Shown here: piece by piece, positions 46,234 through 59,419 of the stretch
Layout: the number at the start of each line of letters is the position of its first letter
Numbering within the stretch: the first letter of the stretch is position 1
NCBI RefSeq assembly: GCF_014905175.1
Contig: NC_057789.1
Coordinates: 22,254,555 to 22,318,554 of the forward strand
Reading direction: 5' to 3'
Length of the DNA: 64,000 bases
From: Aphidius gifuensis
Taxonomy: Eukaryota > Arthropoda > Insecta > Hymenoptera > Braconidae
Notes under the pieces: model-generated
What the model was told of the DNA's origin: nothing
The model's database searches: none
The model's input: the letters and a program-made list of their open reading frames with translations, nothing else
Made by a program: the position numbers and the translations under genes

Positions 46234-48892
46234 GATTACTCATTCACTTGGACACATCACATATGGGCGGTGACGCGGTTTCAAGTCCCGCGTTCTCCTG
46301 CCTCTGGGCTTTATTTTTTTTATTATTATTTATAAAAAAAATATATAGTATATATATGCAAATGTGTATTTATATATATAGGTATATTTTTTTTTTTTTC
46401 TTTATAACACTCTTAATTTATCTTCTCATATATTTTTAAATCACTTGTGTTTTATTTTTATTAAAAAACACTATTTATTTATTTTTAATTTTATTATTTA
46501 TTTATATTTTTATCAATTTTTTTTTATCTATTCTTAGTTATCAAAGAAAAAATTTATTTTCAATAATTCATTTTGTGTTATTTACTTTTTTTTTATAGAT
46601 TTACTATCTTAGTTATCTCTTGGATTTTTTTTATAGAAAAATTATTTTTAATATGCCGATTTATTTGCGTATACATTCACCGAATAAGTGGAGGAAACAC
46701 AACTCTCGTCGATGACGTAGAAGGCAAGGAAGCTCGGCGACAGGAGCAAGTTCCTTCTTTTCTCGTCGCAACTATCGCCATGGAATGGTCACTTTTTTTA
46801 CACAAAAATATTATTAACTAATAAAAACAAATAATTTAATTTATTTAAAAATTTTCTATTCACAATAATTTTTACTTTTTTTTTATCAAAAAATTAAATG
46901 ACCAATGTATGTTTTCACTTTTTCATCATCATAATTTAAATTCAACAAAAAAAAATTATTTATTATTATTTTTTTATTGATATATATACCTACATAATAT
47001 AACTTTTATCTCACTTTATTTTTTTTTTTTTGTTTATTAAATGTCTCTGATGTTTTTAATTATAATATATTGACGTATGTTATTTTAACGTAAATTTTTT
47101 TTATTTTTTCTATACATAAATAATAATAATAAATAGATAAATAATAATTGAATTTTAAGTCGACCAACTGCGTGAGAGAAAATGAAAATTTGATTCAAGA
47201 GGCTTCTTCGTATTATTTTTTTTTTCTTTTTTTACTCTCTCACTTACTCACTCTCTTTTTTTTTTTTATCTATTTTTTTTTCTTTCCTTATTTTTTTGCT
47301 CTTTTTTTCTCTTTTTATTCAACTTCAACTTTTTTTTCTTTCGCCACGCACCACAGTTATGTGTTTATACACACAATAATATATTACTTTTTAAATAAAT
47401 ACTGTAAATTACATTTTATAAAAATTTTTATTTAAATATTTCATTTATCCATTGCTATTTATTATTTTATTTGTTTATTGTAAATTCTTAACGTTGTCAG
47501 AGATCAAAGTTTTGCAAAGTCTACCAGCACGCCGAACAAATGTACAAAACTGAAAGCAAATTGTGTTGAGAATTGTTGAGAATTGAGTAGGGAGAGCCAT
47601 AGACATTTGTATACAATATACATACATACACATAAATGTTATATTACACTGATATCTCTATATACTCTCACCCCCCCGCACCTCTGCGATAGTCCATACA
47701 TGTGCTTATGTTTGTATGTATTATTGACCATGGAATACTTAAATCCCGTGAGATTCTCCATCAATTTTTACTCATATATGTAATACTACATATATGTTTT
47801 TACTCCAAAAAATTAATTCTAATAAGTATATAATTACTTATTGAAATTAAAATAATATATTTTTTATTATTTTACTTTGACAGCTCTTTTTTCTCTTGTG
47901 CTAAAATGAATCGATAAAAAATGAATGGTGGTAAGGTAGAAAATGATAACAACAGTTATATACATGTAAATATGTAATATATATATACTTGACAATTTGA
48001 CATATACTTTTTTAAATGTAAAAAGCAGTAAAGGAAAATATGGGAAATTAATTATTATAAATAAGTAAAAAATAATTATTAAAAAGAGTATAATAATATT
48101 TTAAAAAATAGTTTTTGTTAATAATAGAGAAATATATAAATTTTTAATGAAATTTTGTTTGCATTTAAAAAAACTTGTCTCGAGTTTTCTTTTTTTTCAG
48201 ATTTTATAATTCATACATATGAAAATAGATTTTTCCACCCTCTTATTCAATTAAATATCCAGACACCCTTTGCCATTTCGTAATTCAATTATAATAGGTC
48301 AAATCCAATCAAGCAACAGCTTGTTTAATTTTTAATTAAAAAAAAAAAACAAGAGTATTCCTAAAAATAAAAAAAGAAGAAAATGGATTGTCGGAAAGAA
48401 TTATGTTGATACAATTGATGTAATAGCACAATATAAAAAGTCCCTGAAAGAACAACGATCAGTGGAAATAACTAAACCGCCATTTTATCGCGCGGAAAGC
48501 AGCGGAAAGTTTGAACGACATTTTTTTTTGAACTTAGATTATCGAATAGTGTTTAAATGTCAGTTTATTTGCATCAATTGATGAATGATATAAAATCGTT
48601 AACATATGATCGAATCGAATTCAAATTTTAATTAACAAATAAAATCATAAGAATGATATCATTAAACATAAATTGAGTACTACAATAGAGAAGTGAGTAT
48701 AAAATTATTTCACATAAATTTGATACACTGATAAATTCTATAAAACCATTACTTTTTTTGAAAATGCTATTGTGATTGAATTATAATTTTTTTTCTTAGA
48801 CGATAATAATGAATCAAACCGAACGACGAATTCGGAACGAGTTCCTGAATCTGATTCATTTGGCAGCCGTATTAATTATTAATTCAGTTGGG

Positions 48893-49011
48893 ATCCATTC
48901 GGAAACTCTCTTAGATCTTCAAGATGGTGGACATCAGTGCCTATCTAAATTGATGCAGGGCTGAATCACCACCATCTTGAAGACCCGAAAAAATGAAAGT
49001 TTCTGAACGGA
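48893..49011. repeat. Short inverted repeat, about 35-bp imperfect arms
   Basis: TCCATTCGGAAACTCTC with GATCTTCAAGATGGTGG at the left pairs imperfectly with CCACCATCTTGAAGAC and GTTTCTGAACGGA at the right around a 50-bp loop. Confidence 0.55.
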
Positions 49012-49850
49012 CCCCCGGCTTATTCACTCCGCATTATTTGTGCAAGTTATGTTTGCCATTAAGCAAATAAGTTTAACTTTCATATTTAGTGCACGCAAAC
49101 ATTTTTGAATTCTCACGTGTACAAAACACCTATAGATAACACCATATTTTAATGTTGTAAACTGGTTGAGGATTAAGGCATTACCAGTGCTGGTAGAAAA
49201 CAATGAACTATTGCTGAAATTTTTGTAGTAAATTCTTGAAATAACAATACGCAATCTTGAATTTTTTGTTAATTTTGTTGTAACTACTTATTTTTTAATT
49301 AATTGTTAAAGTCGACTACTTTTTTAGAGGCTAAACATAGGGTCTTACGGAGAGCCAAGTTTAGTTTTCTAATTACCTGGTTAGCCATTTTGAGAAAAAC
49401 AATTACAGATTTACCAAAAACTAGAGATTTATAAAAGAAAAAAAAAGGAAATTTTTGATATAAAAATCAATAGGGCTTTGTGACCTTTTTATTTTACAAT
49501 AAATAAAAATAAATTTTTGTCTTTGTCTAAATACTTGAGTGGAAGTGAGAAACAAGATTTTCTCCTTCTTTTTTATTTCTTTCGCACTCATAGAAATATT
49601 ATGTTTCTAAACGCCATCCGAAAGAGGTCTCTAGATATGCGCGGGTAACACCTTAAGTAATGTTGAGAGCACATATTAATATCTAAGTTGTTGTATTATC
49701 ACCATTTTTGCCAATTTTTTTTTCGCTAATTATGCGTTTTTTTTTTAAATTGTTTTTCTAAGTGAATAACTATTTTCATAATAAACATACATAAAATGAG
49801 TACTAACTTTTTTCTTTTTTCTTTATCTTTTGCGACAGCATCATTGTTAA

Positions 49851-49950
49851 CCCTGGTGGAAATATTTCTCCGACTTTTCTCCATCATTCTCCATTATTTA
49901 TCCATATTACCCATGGTTGGAGAAATGGTGAAAAAAGTCAGAGAATAGCT
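49851..49950. mobile_element. CCCTGG-family element, copy e (left half only)
   Basis: Starts CCCTGGTGGAAATATTTCTC, continues CCGACTTTTCTCC and GGTTGGAGAAATGG, then stops without the closing arm. A truncated copy. Confidence 0.55.
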
Positions 49951-50416
49951 AAAAAAAAATGATGTATTAATCTACATTAATTCCTTAGCCATTTTCCAAA
50001 ATTAATTTAATCTATTAAAGTAAAGTACAAGCTTAAAGAATGCAGTCTATAAAAAAAAAAAAATCAGAATAAAATAAATTTTTAAATTTGAAAAAAATGC
50101 GCCAATAGATAAAATGTAGGCATGTAAGTAACTCAAAAAGTCGGTAATGTAGAAAGTATATTGGCGTTATACCATATTATTTTCTGTCTCTCTTCAAGAC
50201 AAAAATTGGTCTTCTGCGCTGATATACTGACATTTAGTAAATAATAAAAATAAGCCGCCTCATAAATGTAGTCTGGGGCCGTGCAGTGTATCCACACTCA
50301 AATAAGTGACTCGCGGTACCGCGGTATCACAAAAGAAAAGCAAAAAAAAAAAGGTGTTGACGATCAAGTGAGTTGGCAAAAACCTCTTGAATTATATTTT
50401 TATTCAAATAACACGA

Positions 50417-53400
50417 ATGTTATTTGGGAAATTGATTGGTAAAAGAGTTATTCGTCTTGCTGTGTCACGTATTGATTTAATTCAACGTTATTGTTATACA
50501 AATTCAAAAGTGCTTGATAATAATACTACAATGGCTACTGAAAAAACTCCGTTCAGCCGGCTTCCAACAAATATTCGTCCATTTCACTATGAAATTACAT
50601 TAAGACCTGATCTTAAAACCTTGACATTTGAGGGTACACAAAATGTCGAAATTGAGGTAATATAATTAATCATTATTATTAATTAATATATAAATTAAAT
50701 TTGCTATTAATTTTTTAACCTTTATTACTGGCATTATTGTATCCATATGTCAAACATAACCTCAAAGTTTTTTATTTTTGTAAAACTGTTAATAATAATA
50801 TTATATTTTTTGTAGGTCATTGAATCAACTGATACTGTTGTATTAAATTCATTGGATCTTGATATTAAAACAGTTTGTTTTCAAAATAAAAATGGTAAAA
50901 AATTGGAAGTTCAAAAAATTGATCATTCTATTGAAAATGAGACAGCAACTTTAAAATTTGGTGAAAAATTACCAACTGGAAAAGATGGAAGACTTTTTTT
51001 TGATTTTGTTGGTGAAATTAATAACAAGATGAAAGGTTTTTATCGAAGCAAATATACTGGGTAAGACATATAAATTTATTTTAAATAACAATGATCCAAG
51101 TTTCAATCATAATTATATCATCGACAAATAGAATAATTTTTTAAATAATTATTCTTGTTATATTTCTCATTGAAATATCTTAACTATGACTCATATATTT
51201 TTCAATATAATTTTTATCTTTTATTTGGGCAACAAAAAACAATGACAATATCATTCAAAGCATAGAGCTTAATGATAATAAAAAGAAATATCCAAAAGAT
51301 AAACAAGATTAGTCGAAGTAAAAAAAAAAAAAACAAAAAAAAAAAAACGATAGAACAAAGTAAAAAAAACCTTATCAAGCTCAGTAATCTGGAAAAATTC
51401 CTGTGTAAACTTTTTTTTTTTTTTTTTTCTTTTAATTTTTATCTTTTTTTTATTTTTCAAAAAAACAATTCCAGTAAATATATATTTTATCGGATTACGT
51501 TTGTTTGTCTTGAAAAAGAAAATTCCAAAAAGAATAATAGAATGAAAAAAAAAAAAAAATGCCTAAAAAGATAAGAAAGAGTTTAAAAAAAAAATATAAA
51601 AACTTATAAGTACTTAAAATATATTTAATGATTGTCGCTTATGAAAATACAAATTACTAGTTTCTGTATCAATTTTATGTTCAACATTAGCAAGTTCTTA
51701 TGTTCTCATGTTGAGACAAGCCAAGATTTAATAGAGCATTTAGTATAATTCTAGTAATTGATAAAATAAATAATCACTGGTCTGAGTAATATGGTAAGAT
51801 ATTAATGAAATATATAATTTATGTATGCTTGATATTGATTGCAGAGAGGATGGTTCAGTCAAATATGCTGCTGTAACCCAATTCGAAGCAACTGATGCAA
51901 GACGTTGCTTTCCCTGCTGGGATGAGCCGTCAATCAAGGCCACATTTGGTATTACACTTAATGTACCAGCTGGTATCACCGCACTTTCAAACATGGTGAG
52001 CAATAGCTCTTTTTTTTATTCATTATTTTACTTTAATAAATGTTCTCATTCATTTTTATACATTTTATTTTATTTTGATTGATCAGTTGAAGGTATTCAA
52101 AAAAACAAAAACAACTTTGAGCATGAAATTAATGCTATTTTTGTTGATTGAAATTTACGACTGACTATTTAATTGTAAATTGTTAGTTTTTTATTTTTAA
52201 CAATAATTAATTCTTTATGTTGTTATAGCCAGTTGAAACAGTAGAAAAAAAATCATCAACGGAAACAATTAAATTTGAAAAATCAAAAATAATGTCAACA
52301 TATTTAGTTGCTGTTGTTGTTGGTGAATTTGATTATCTTGAAGATAAAACAATTGATGGTACTGTTGTTCGTGTGTATACACCAAAAAAAAAACAAGAAC
52401 AAGGCCGTTTTGCATTGGAAGTTGCAACAAAAGTATTACCATATTATAACAAGTATTTTGGAATTTCTTATCCATTACCAAAAATGGATCTGATTGCAAT
52501 TGCTGATTTTTCAGCTGGTATTTATTATTTTTATTATATTAAATATGTTCAAAATATTAAAATTTTTTTTTAAAATTTATTTATTTGTATACTTTAGGTG
52601 CTATGGAAAATTGGGGCTTAGTTACTTACCGAGAAACTTGTCTTCTTGTCGACCCTGAAAATACTTCAGCAGTATCGAAACAATGGATTGCACTTGTTGT
52701 TGCTCATGAACTGGCTCATCAATGGTTTGTTACTTTCTTGAAAAATCTTTTATAAATGAAAATTATGAAAAAAAAAATATTTGCATCACTAATTTGATAT
52801 TTTATTTTCGTTACAGGTTTGGAAATTTGGGTAAATATTTTTAAAAAATTTTCACTAATATTTTATTTTTTATTTTTTGATTAAAAATTTGTAGAACAAC
52901 TAGAAAAAAAATAGCGATTTATAACTTATTAAAATAGAAAAAAAAAAAAAAAATTATCTTAATAAATTAATTAATTTACAGTTACAATGGAATGGTGGAC
53001 ACATCTATGGTTAAACGAAGGCTATGCATCATTTGTTGAATTTCTTTGTATTGCACATTTATTCCCTGAATGGGACATATGGACACAATTCGTAACAGAT
53101 ACATATATTAAAGCACTGGAACTTGATGGTTTAAAAAATAGTCATCCAATCGAAGTACCAGTTGGCCATCCATCTGAAATTGATGAAATATTCGACGATA
53201 TATCATATAATAAAGGTGCATCAGTAATACGTATGTTACATTCATATATTGGTGATGATGATTTTCGTAAAGGTATGAGCTTATATCTTAAACGTCATAG
53301 TTATGCTAATGCTGAAACTGAAGATTTATGGGCAGCACTTGAAGAAGCAAGTAATAAACCAATACGTGCCGTTATGTCAACATGGACAAAGAAAATGGGT

Positions 53401-54633
53401 TTCCCAGTATTACGCATTGAACAAAAACAAAAAGGTAATGATCGTATCTTATCATTATCACAAGAAAGATTTTTGTCTGATGGTAGTGTCGATAAAGATA
53501 ATAATTTATGGATGATACCAATAAGTGTATCAACATCAAAGTCACCAAAAGATATATCTTTATCAATTGTTATGAGTGAAAAAACACAAGAAATAATTAT
53601 AAATAATGTTGATGTTAATGATTGGATTAAAGTTAATCCAGGTACAATTGGTTTTTACCGTACAAGTTATAGCCCAGAAGCATTATCATTAATAATGCCA
53701 GCAATAAAAGATAAATCGTTGCCACCATTGGATAGACTAGGTTTACTTGATGATTTGTCAGCAATGGTACAAGCTGGACATGTATCAACAGTTGAAGTAT
53801 TACGTTTAATGCAAGCATTTCAATATGAAGATAATTATACTGTTTGGTCAAGTATTGTTAGTAGTTTGGGTAAAATAAGTATATTAATTGGACACTTGGA
53901 CATTGATGATAATTTCAAATCATTTGGTAGAAGTTTATTAAAAGATATAGCAACAAAACTTGGTTGGGAAGCAAAACCAAATGAAAGTCATTTAGATAAA
54001 TTACTAAGATCATTAGTATTAGGAAAAATGGCTGCATTAAAAGACAAAGATACAATTGAAGAATCTAAAAAACGTTTTAAACAACATGTTAATGGTGAAA
54101 ATATATTATCAGCTGATTTAAGATCAGCTGTTTATCGTGCTGTACTTGCTGATGGTGATGAAAAAACATTTAATATTATGCTTGATCTTTATCGTAAATC
54201 AGATTTACATGAAGAAAAAGATAGAATATTACGTTCACTTGGTTCAGTCAAAAATGAAGATTTATTAAACAAAGTTATGGAATTTTCAATGAGTGATGAA
54301 GTACGTGCACAAGATACTGTATTTGCAATAATGTCTGTTGCTGTTAATAGTAAAGGACGTTTACCAGCATGGGAATTTTTCAAAACAAATTGGAAAATAT
54401 TATTGAATCGTTATGATGGTGGATTTTTATTATCACGATTGGTTAAATCTACAACTGAAAATTTTGTAACTGAAGATAAAGCTAGTGAAGTCGAACAATT
54501 TTTCAAAGAACATCCAATACCTGGTACTGAAAGAACAATTCAACAAGCTGTAGAAAGTATAAGAATGCACGCTGCTTGGCTTGCTAGAGATCAAGCTGCT
54601 ATTGAAAACTTCCTCAAAACGAGTGGATATTAA
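50417..54633 (+). CDS. NPEPPS: Puromycin-sensitive aminopeptidase (M1 family), seven exons including a 14-nt microexon
   Basis: Exons 50417-50656, 50816-51060, 51845-51995, 52229-52517, 52598-52724, 52817-52830 and 52982-54633 give 905 residues with every phase agreeing. This M1 zinc aminopeptidase trims N-terminal residues from cytosolic peptides. Visible: [15 protein letters not shown] start of the core, [46 protein letters not shown], substrate-anchor GAMENWG, the zinc site HELAH with the second glutamate in [19 protein letters not shown], and a C-terminal helical domain (ERAP1-C type) with LGTxGFYR-like [15 protein letters not shown] at 50417 adds a basic 39-residue leader ([19 protein letters not shown]) similar in style to the human leader; an ATG at 50531 ([12 protein letters not shown]) would give the cytosolic core alone. 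The 1652-nt last exon is unusually long. Confidence 0.95.
52817..52830 (+). CDS. NPEPPS: 14-nt microexon of the aminopeptidase
   Basis: Between TTACAG and GTAAAT lies GTTTGGAAATTTGG, which supplies the FGNL of [17 protein letters not shown]. Without it the flanking exons do not join in frame, so the zinc-binding region depends on its inclusion. Confidence 0.9.
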
Positions 54634-55615
54634 AAAATGTTTTTTAATGTTAAAATTGCAAAAGTAAAAAAAACAACAAAAAAAATATATAACAAACGAT
54701 TAAACTTTTGTGTTCTTTGGTGCTCTCCTTGGAATGTAATCTGATTAATTTTTTTTTTTTTTTTTTTTTTATTATGAAACGTTTATTTGAGTGTTTAGCA
54801 ATTTCCAGAGATTTTCGTAAAATAAAAGAATAATAATTAATAATAACAAACCAATAATGTTCATTCACCGACTTTGTATACTTTATGATTTTTCAAATAT
54901 ACGTACTTAATATTATATCAATGTTTTATGGTATTTTTACTCGTTATATGTATTTTTAAATTTTTTTAAATGAAACTACTACCAGAAAAATTTCTCCGTC
55001 ATTAATTTTATGCCATTAGAAGCTTTCTGGCAATTTGTCAAAAAAGAAAAATGCCGGAAAAAGTATTTTTATCAGGGAAATAAATAAAATAAAGAAATGA
55101 TTATTACAAAGATATCAATTTAATATTGATGAAAATTAATAATAACAAACGCAACATCAACAGTAAGCATTCTAAGCTATTGAATACCATGAAATCAATA
55201 TTTAGTACCGAAGAAAAAACATTTTAGTTGATCTGAAAACCTAAGAATTGATTATTTCATGTTTGTGGGGGTTTGAAGGTATTTTTCAGTATTTTTGGGA
55301 ATATTTGAATTAGCACATTATTCCAAGAATTAACAAATAATTAGGTAAAATTAATTGAAGCAATTTCAGAATTTATTAACTTTCGATTAATTAATTATTT
55401 ATTAAATAATGTAATGGCGTTAAGTTAGCGGAAACAAAAATACAAAAATTTTATTAAAATCGACTGCAAATGTTAGCTCATTGTAACTATCTAGTTTTCA
55501 TAATTTATCAACTTGTTTAATATAAATTATATAATAAATACTAAATTGTTACTGTTTTTTTATTTGTTTTTTGTTTTTAATCTAAACAAATTATTATGAA
55601 AAAAATATTGTCTTT
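54634..55615. other. Convergent intergenic region
   Basis: Aminopeptidase 3' UTR on the left. A degraded CCCTGG-type piece lies at about 54979-55077 (ACCAGAAAAATTTCTCC ... TTTTTATCAGGG). No CNH-domain coding sequence was found here although the citron-like frames end just to the right. Confidence 0.4.
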
Positions 55616-55705
55616 CAATGTCCTTCTTTTTCAAGTTCAACAACACAATTAAGATCTAAACGATTCTTCCTAATCTTAATAATGTTGATGACATTGTATT
55701 TTTAG

Positions 55706-58700
55706 CTAAACATGGTGTTGATATGTTTTTATTGATTTTAATGCATTTAACCATGATTTTTTATCAACTCGATTCAACGCCATAATATCAAGACGTGGTG
55801 GTGATGACCAACATGGACGTGAGCCTTCTTCAACTCTAAATATAAGTTCTAAATCTGATTTTGTTGTACCAGGTATATCTGTTTGATCAATTGTATCACG
55901 TATAGAAAACCCAGATTTACCAGTTAAATTAATTTTATTTATCGGTGACATATTTTTTAATAGTTCTTTTTCATAAACACATAAGTAACCATCTTCAAGA
56001 CGTAAATATTTTGTATCCCATAATGTTTTACTATTATCAGTAACTTTAACCCAACTTTCCATTGTAATTTTATTATTTTTATTATCTTTTTTATTATCAA
56101 CAACATCATCAACATCATTATCATTATCATGAAATGTTGTATAATCTGATTCATCAATCGTTAATGTTTGTACAGAAACACTTAATGTTGATATGCTTTC
56201 ATCTGAATTACTCAAACTTTGTATAAGATATTCAATAAAACCATCAGATAAGCCACAATTTGCTTCAGCTTTTGATGAGCATTTACAATGTGTTATTAAT
56301 TGACAATGTAAACAGATTGATACTTGTTTACCAACTTGTATTGTTTCATTACATACTGTACATTTGCCACTTTTTAATAATAATGTTTTAACATTAAATT
56401 CATGTATTTTATGACTTGATCTTTTTATTGATGCTAAATTATGATGTATCAATGTATCATGTGAATTTTCTTCATTTTTATTATTATTAGATTTTTTAGG
56501 ACTATTTATTAATGTTGTTTTTTTAGTTGGTGATGTTGGTATTGTTGATGCAATTGTTGCTTTTAAATCTAATAATTGTTCAATTAAAGTTTTGACTTTA
56601 GCTCTTTCACGTGATAATTGATTTTCTAATTCACAATAACCAACAGGCATACTACAACCATTTAATTGCGTTAAAGATGGTAATTGTTCTTTTTGTTTTG
56701 ATTTAAATATTTTATCACAAAAGTTTATTTTTTTGTTTGATTGTTCTTCTAATTTTAATTGTAAATAATTAATTAATTTTGTTTGTTGTTGTCTTGTACC
56801 TTCATTTTTAAATTCATGCTCAGAATAAAATCGTCTCATTTCTTCAAATACTGATTCTAATTCAGTAATACGTGAACGTAATTCTCGTTCTTGTTCAGTT
56901 GATGATTGTAAATTATTTGTTAATGCTTCATTGTAATCTTTTAATTGATGTAAACGTGTTAAATATACTGAACTTTCTTCTTTAACTTGTTTTGCATCAG
57001 TTTTAGCATGTTCAAGTGCACTTTCAAGATCTAATAAATCACATTTCATTTCATCTACTTTCATTGTTGTGCTTGATAATTTATTTGATAAATCTTGTAC
57101 TTTTTCTTTATATTCATTATTTTGTTGACGTAAATGATCTGTTTCATTTTCAGTATCAATTTTATCTGATTCTAGTTTTTCAATTTCACGCTCAGCAATA
57201 AGACGTTGTGTTTTTTCTTCATTTTGTCTAATTTTAGATTCACGTAATTTTTTTTCAACATCATCAATGTCTTTTTGTAGTCTCATTTTTTCTTGTACAA
57301 GTGTATTTTCACGTGTCTCATGATCAGATGTTAATCTTTCATAATCAGTCAATTGTTCTTCTAATACAACACATGTTTCTTTTAATACTTCATTATTTAA
57401 TTCAACTTCTTTTAATTTTCTTTCTAAATCATCAATTTTACATTCCAATGAATTTTTTAATTTATTCAATTTTGTTATGTCATCTATAAAACATTTATTT
57501 TCATTTTTTAATGATAATACACGTTCTTGATTTGTTTGCATTTCTTTTCTTGCAGCATCAAGTTCTCTTCTTAAATTTGAACTTGATGTTTGTAATTGTT
57601 GAATTTGTTCATTTGCTTGTGTTAATGCACGTTGTGCTGAATCAGCTTGTAAACGATTTGTTGATGATTGTTTTGTAACATCAGCTAAAGATGTTTTAGC
57701 TTTATTTAGTTCATTTGATATTTTTTTAGATTTATCATCAATTTCTTCTTGTTTTTTATTTAATTTTTCAATTAATTCATTTTTTTCTTTTTCTAATTGC
57801 TCAATCTTATCCTTTGATAATTTTTCATTACGTTCAGCAATTCTTTTATCAATATTTGCATTTTGTAATTCAATATCTTTTTGTATCCTTATGTCTTTTT
57901 CAGTATTGAATTTATCACGTGATAATTCTAAACGTTTTTCTAAACGTTCAATTCGTTGATCATACATTTTTTTTTCATCATCTGTTAGTTGTTGTTGTGT
58001 TGTGGTTGTTGCTGATGATTTTTTATCAGTATTACTTTTCAATCTTGCATTTTCAGCTTCTAATTTAGTAACACTTTGTTGTAAATTATTGAGTAACTTT
58101 TCAAGTTCTTCAACTTTACGTAACTGAAATTTAACTTGTAATTTAACTTTATCTATCTTCACTTTGTTTTAAATTTATTATTGTATTATTTAAACTAATT
58201 TTTGTTTTATTTAATTTAATTTTCATATCTTTATTTTCTCTACGTAATTCTTCAATATCATTTTCTAAATTTTTAACAATATCATCTTCATTATTAATAT
58301 CTTCAAGTTGTTTTGTACGTTCTTTTAATTGATTACGTAGTGCATTAATTTCTTCATCACGTGGTGGTATCATTGATTGTGCACTACATAATTGTTCTTT
58401 AACATCTTTTAAATCTGATTGTGCTAATTCTAATGCAACAGTCATTCTTGATAGTCTACAATGATTACCATCTCTTTCATTTTTCAATTCATTTTCTAGC
58501 TCATTATTTTTTAACATTTCAGATTCAAGTTTCATACGTATTTCAGCAAGTTGATTATGACTTTTTGTTGCTATTTCTTCCAGCTTATTTTCAACACCAG
58601 CAACACTTTGACGACGTAACTCACGTGTTTTAGCTAATGATTCTTTATATTGTATTTGAAATGTACGTAATTTATGTAATTCAGCAGTTGTTGTTTCTAA

Positions 58701-59294
58701 ATCACATTGTGAACGTTGTAATTTTGATGACATTTCATTATTAATTGTACATAATTCAGTAATACGTATTGCTTGACTTTCAATATGTTTATTTAAACGT
58801 TGTAGCTTTTGTTTTTCTGATAACTCCCATTTTTGTTTAGCATTTGTTATTAGATCAAGTACTGTTCTTTCTAAATCACGACGTTCTTCAGTTTTAGCAT
58901 CTAATTGTCTACTTAATGAATTCATTCCTGATTTAATTTTAGTTAATTCACATTCAAGTTTTTTTCTTTCTTTTAATGATGCTTCAAGTTTAATTTGTTT
59001 TTCTTCAAGCTGTAATTCTAATGCTAAACGTGCATCCTCACTTAATTTTGCGTGTAATTCAAGTAATTTTTTTTGTGCACTCTCAGGATCATTCATATTT
59101 TTTTCTAATTTTTTAGACAATTCTAATTTTTCATTTGACATATTTGATAATGTTAATTCTTTTGTTTTTGATGGTAATTCAAAAAGACGACGTTTTTGTT
59201 CTTGGAGTTCTCTTTTTCTATCATTTCGTAGTTGTAATGATAACTCTGAATTTTCTTTACTCATTTTACTTGGACTTTTTGGCAATGACAACAT
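55706..59294 (-). pseudogene. Citron-like coiled coil + C1 + PH gene, frame-shifted, without kinase and CNH domains
   Basis: Two minus-strand frames, 59294-58149 (381 codons) and 58162-55706 (818 codons), overlap at a one-step frameshift and together encode about 1200 residues. Order: a long coiled coil, a phrase matching citron (QQTKLINYLQLKLEE), a C1 zinc finger with all ligands (H-x13-C-x2-C ... C-x2-C-x4-H-x2-C-x7-C, in CTVCNETIQVGKQVSICLHC), then a PH domain (MESWVKVTDN ... DKKSWLNALKSI). Citron kinases (fly sticky) act at the cytokinetic midbody through RhoA and kinesin partners. The N-terminal kinase is absent up to at least 59.3 kb. After the PH domain and a stop, RLDLNCVVELEKEG, the expected start of a CNH domain, remains in another frame at about 55616-55660. 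No introns. Either a decayed or retro-copied citron, or a living short form with one assembly error; the intact C1/PH argues for recent function. Confidence 0.7.
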
Positions 59295-59419
59295 TTCTTA
59301 CAATTTATTTTATTAATTAATCACCTTTATTGATGAACCACTTATTCTTAAAGATTGTTATTAACACTATTTATACATTAATGTATAAAAAATTGTTTAT
59401 ATTTGATAACAACATTTAA

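Larger units (their letters stand above)
46234..50416. other. Divergent region between CDK14 and the aminopeptidase
   Basis: About 46240-46315 and 46680-46790 are less AT-rich and probably hold CDK14 5' UTR/promoter sequence; the second contains GATGACGTAG. 47210-47350 is a T/C-rich tract. 48893-49011 is a hairpin element and 49851-49950 half of a CCCTGG-family element. 50200-50416 is the presumed promoter and 5' UTR of the aminopeptidase. No further gene recognised. Confidence 0.4.

Noticed and set aside
46248..46439. Possible plus-strand small gene starting MDTSHMGGDAVSS
   Set aside because: Antisense to the CDK14 first exon's upstream region; after 20 residues it becomes A/T-tract translation.
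47148..47435. 95-codon frame rich in Phe/Leu that looks like a membrane protein
   Set aside because: It is a T/C-rich tract translated as Phe/Ser/Leu; no splice or start support.
56000..58160. Long antisense Leu/Ile-rich frames opposite the citron-like gene
   Set aside because: Shadows created by the Lys/Glu/Asn-rich coiled-coil codons on the coding strand.
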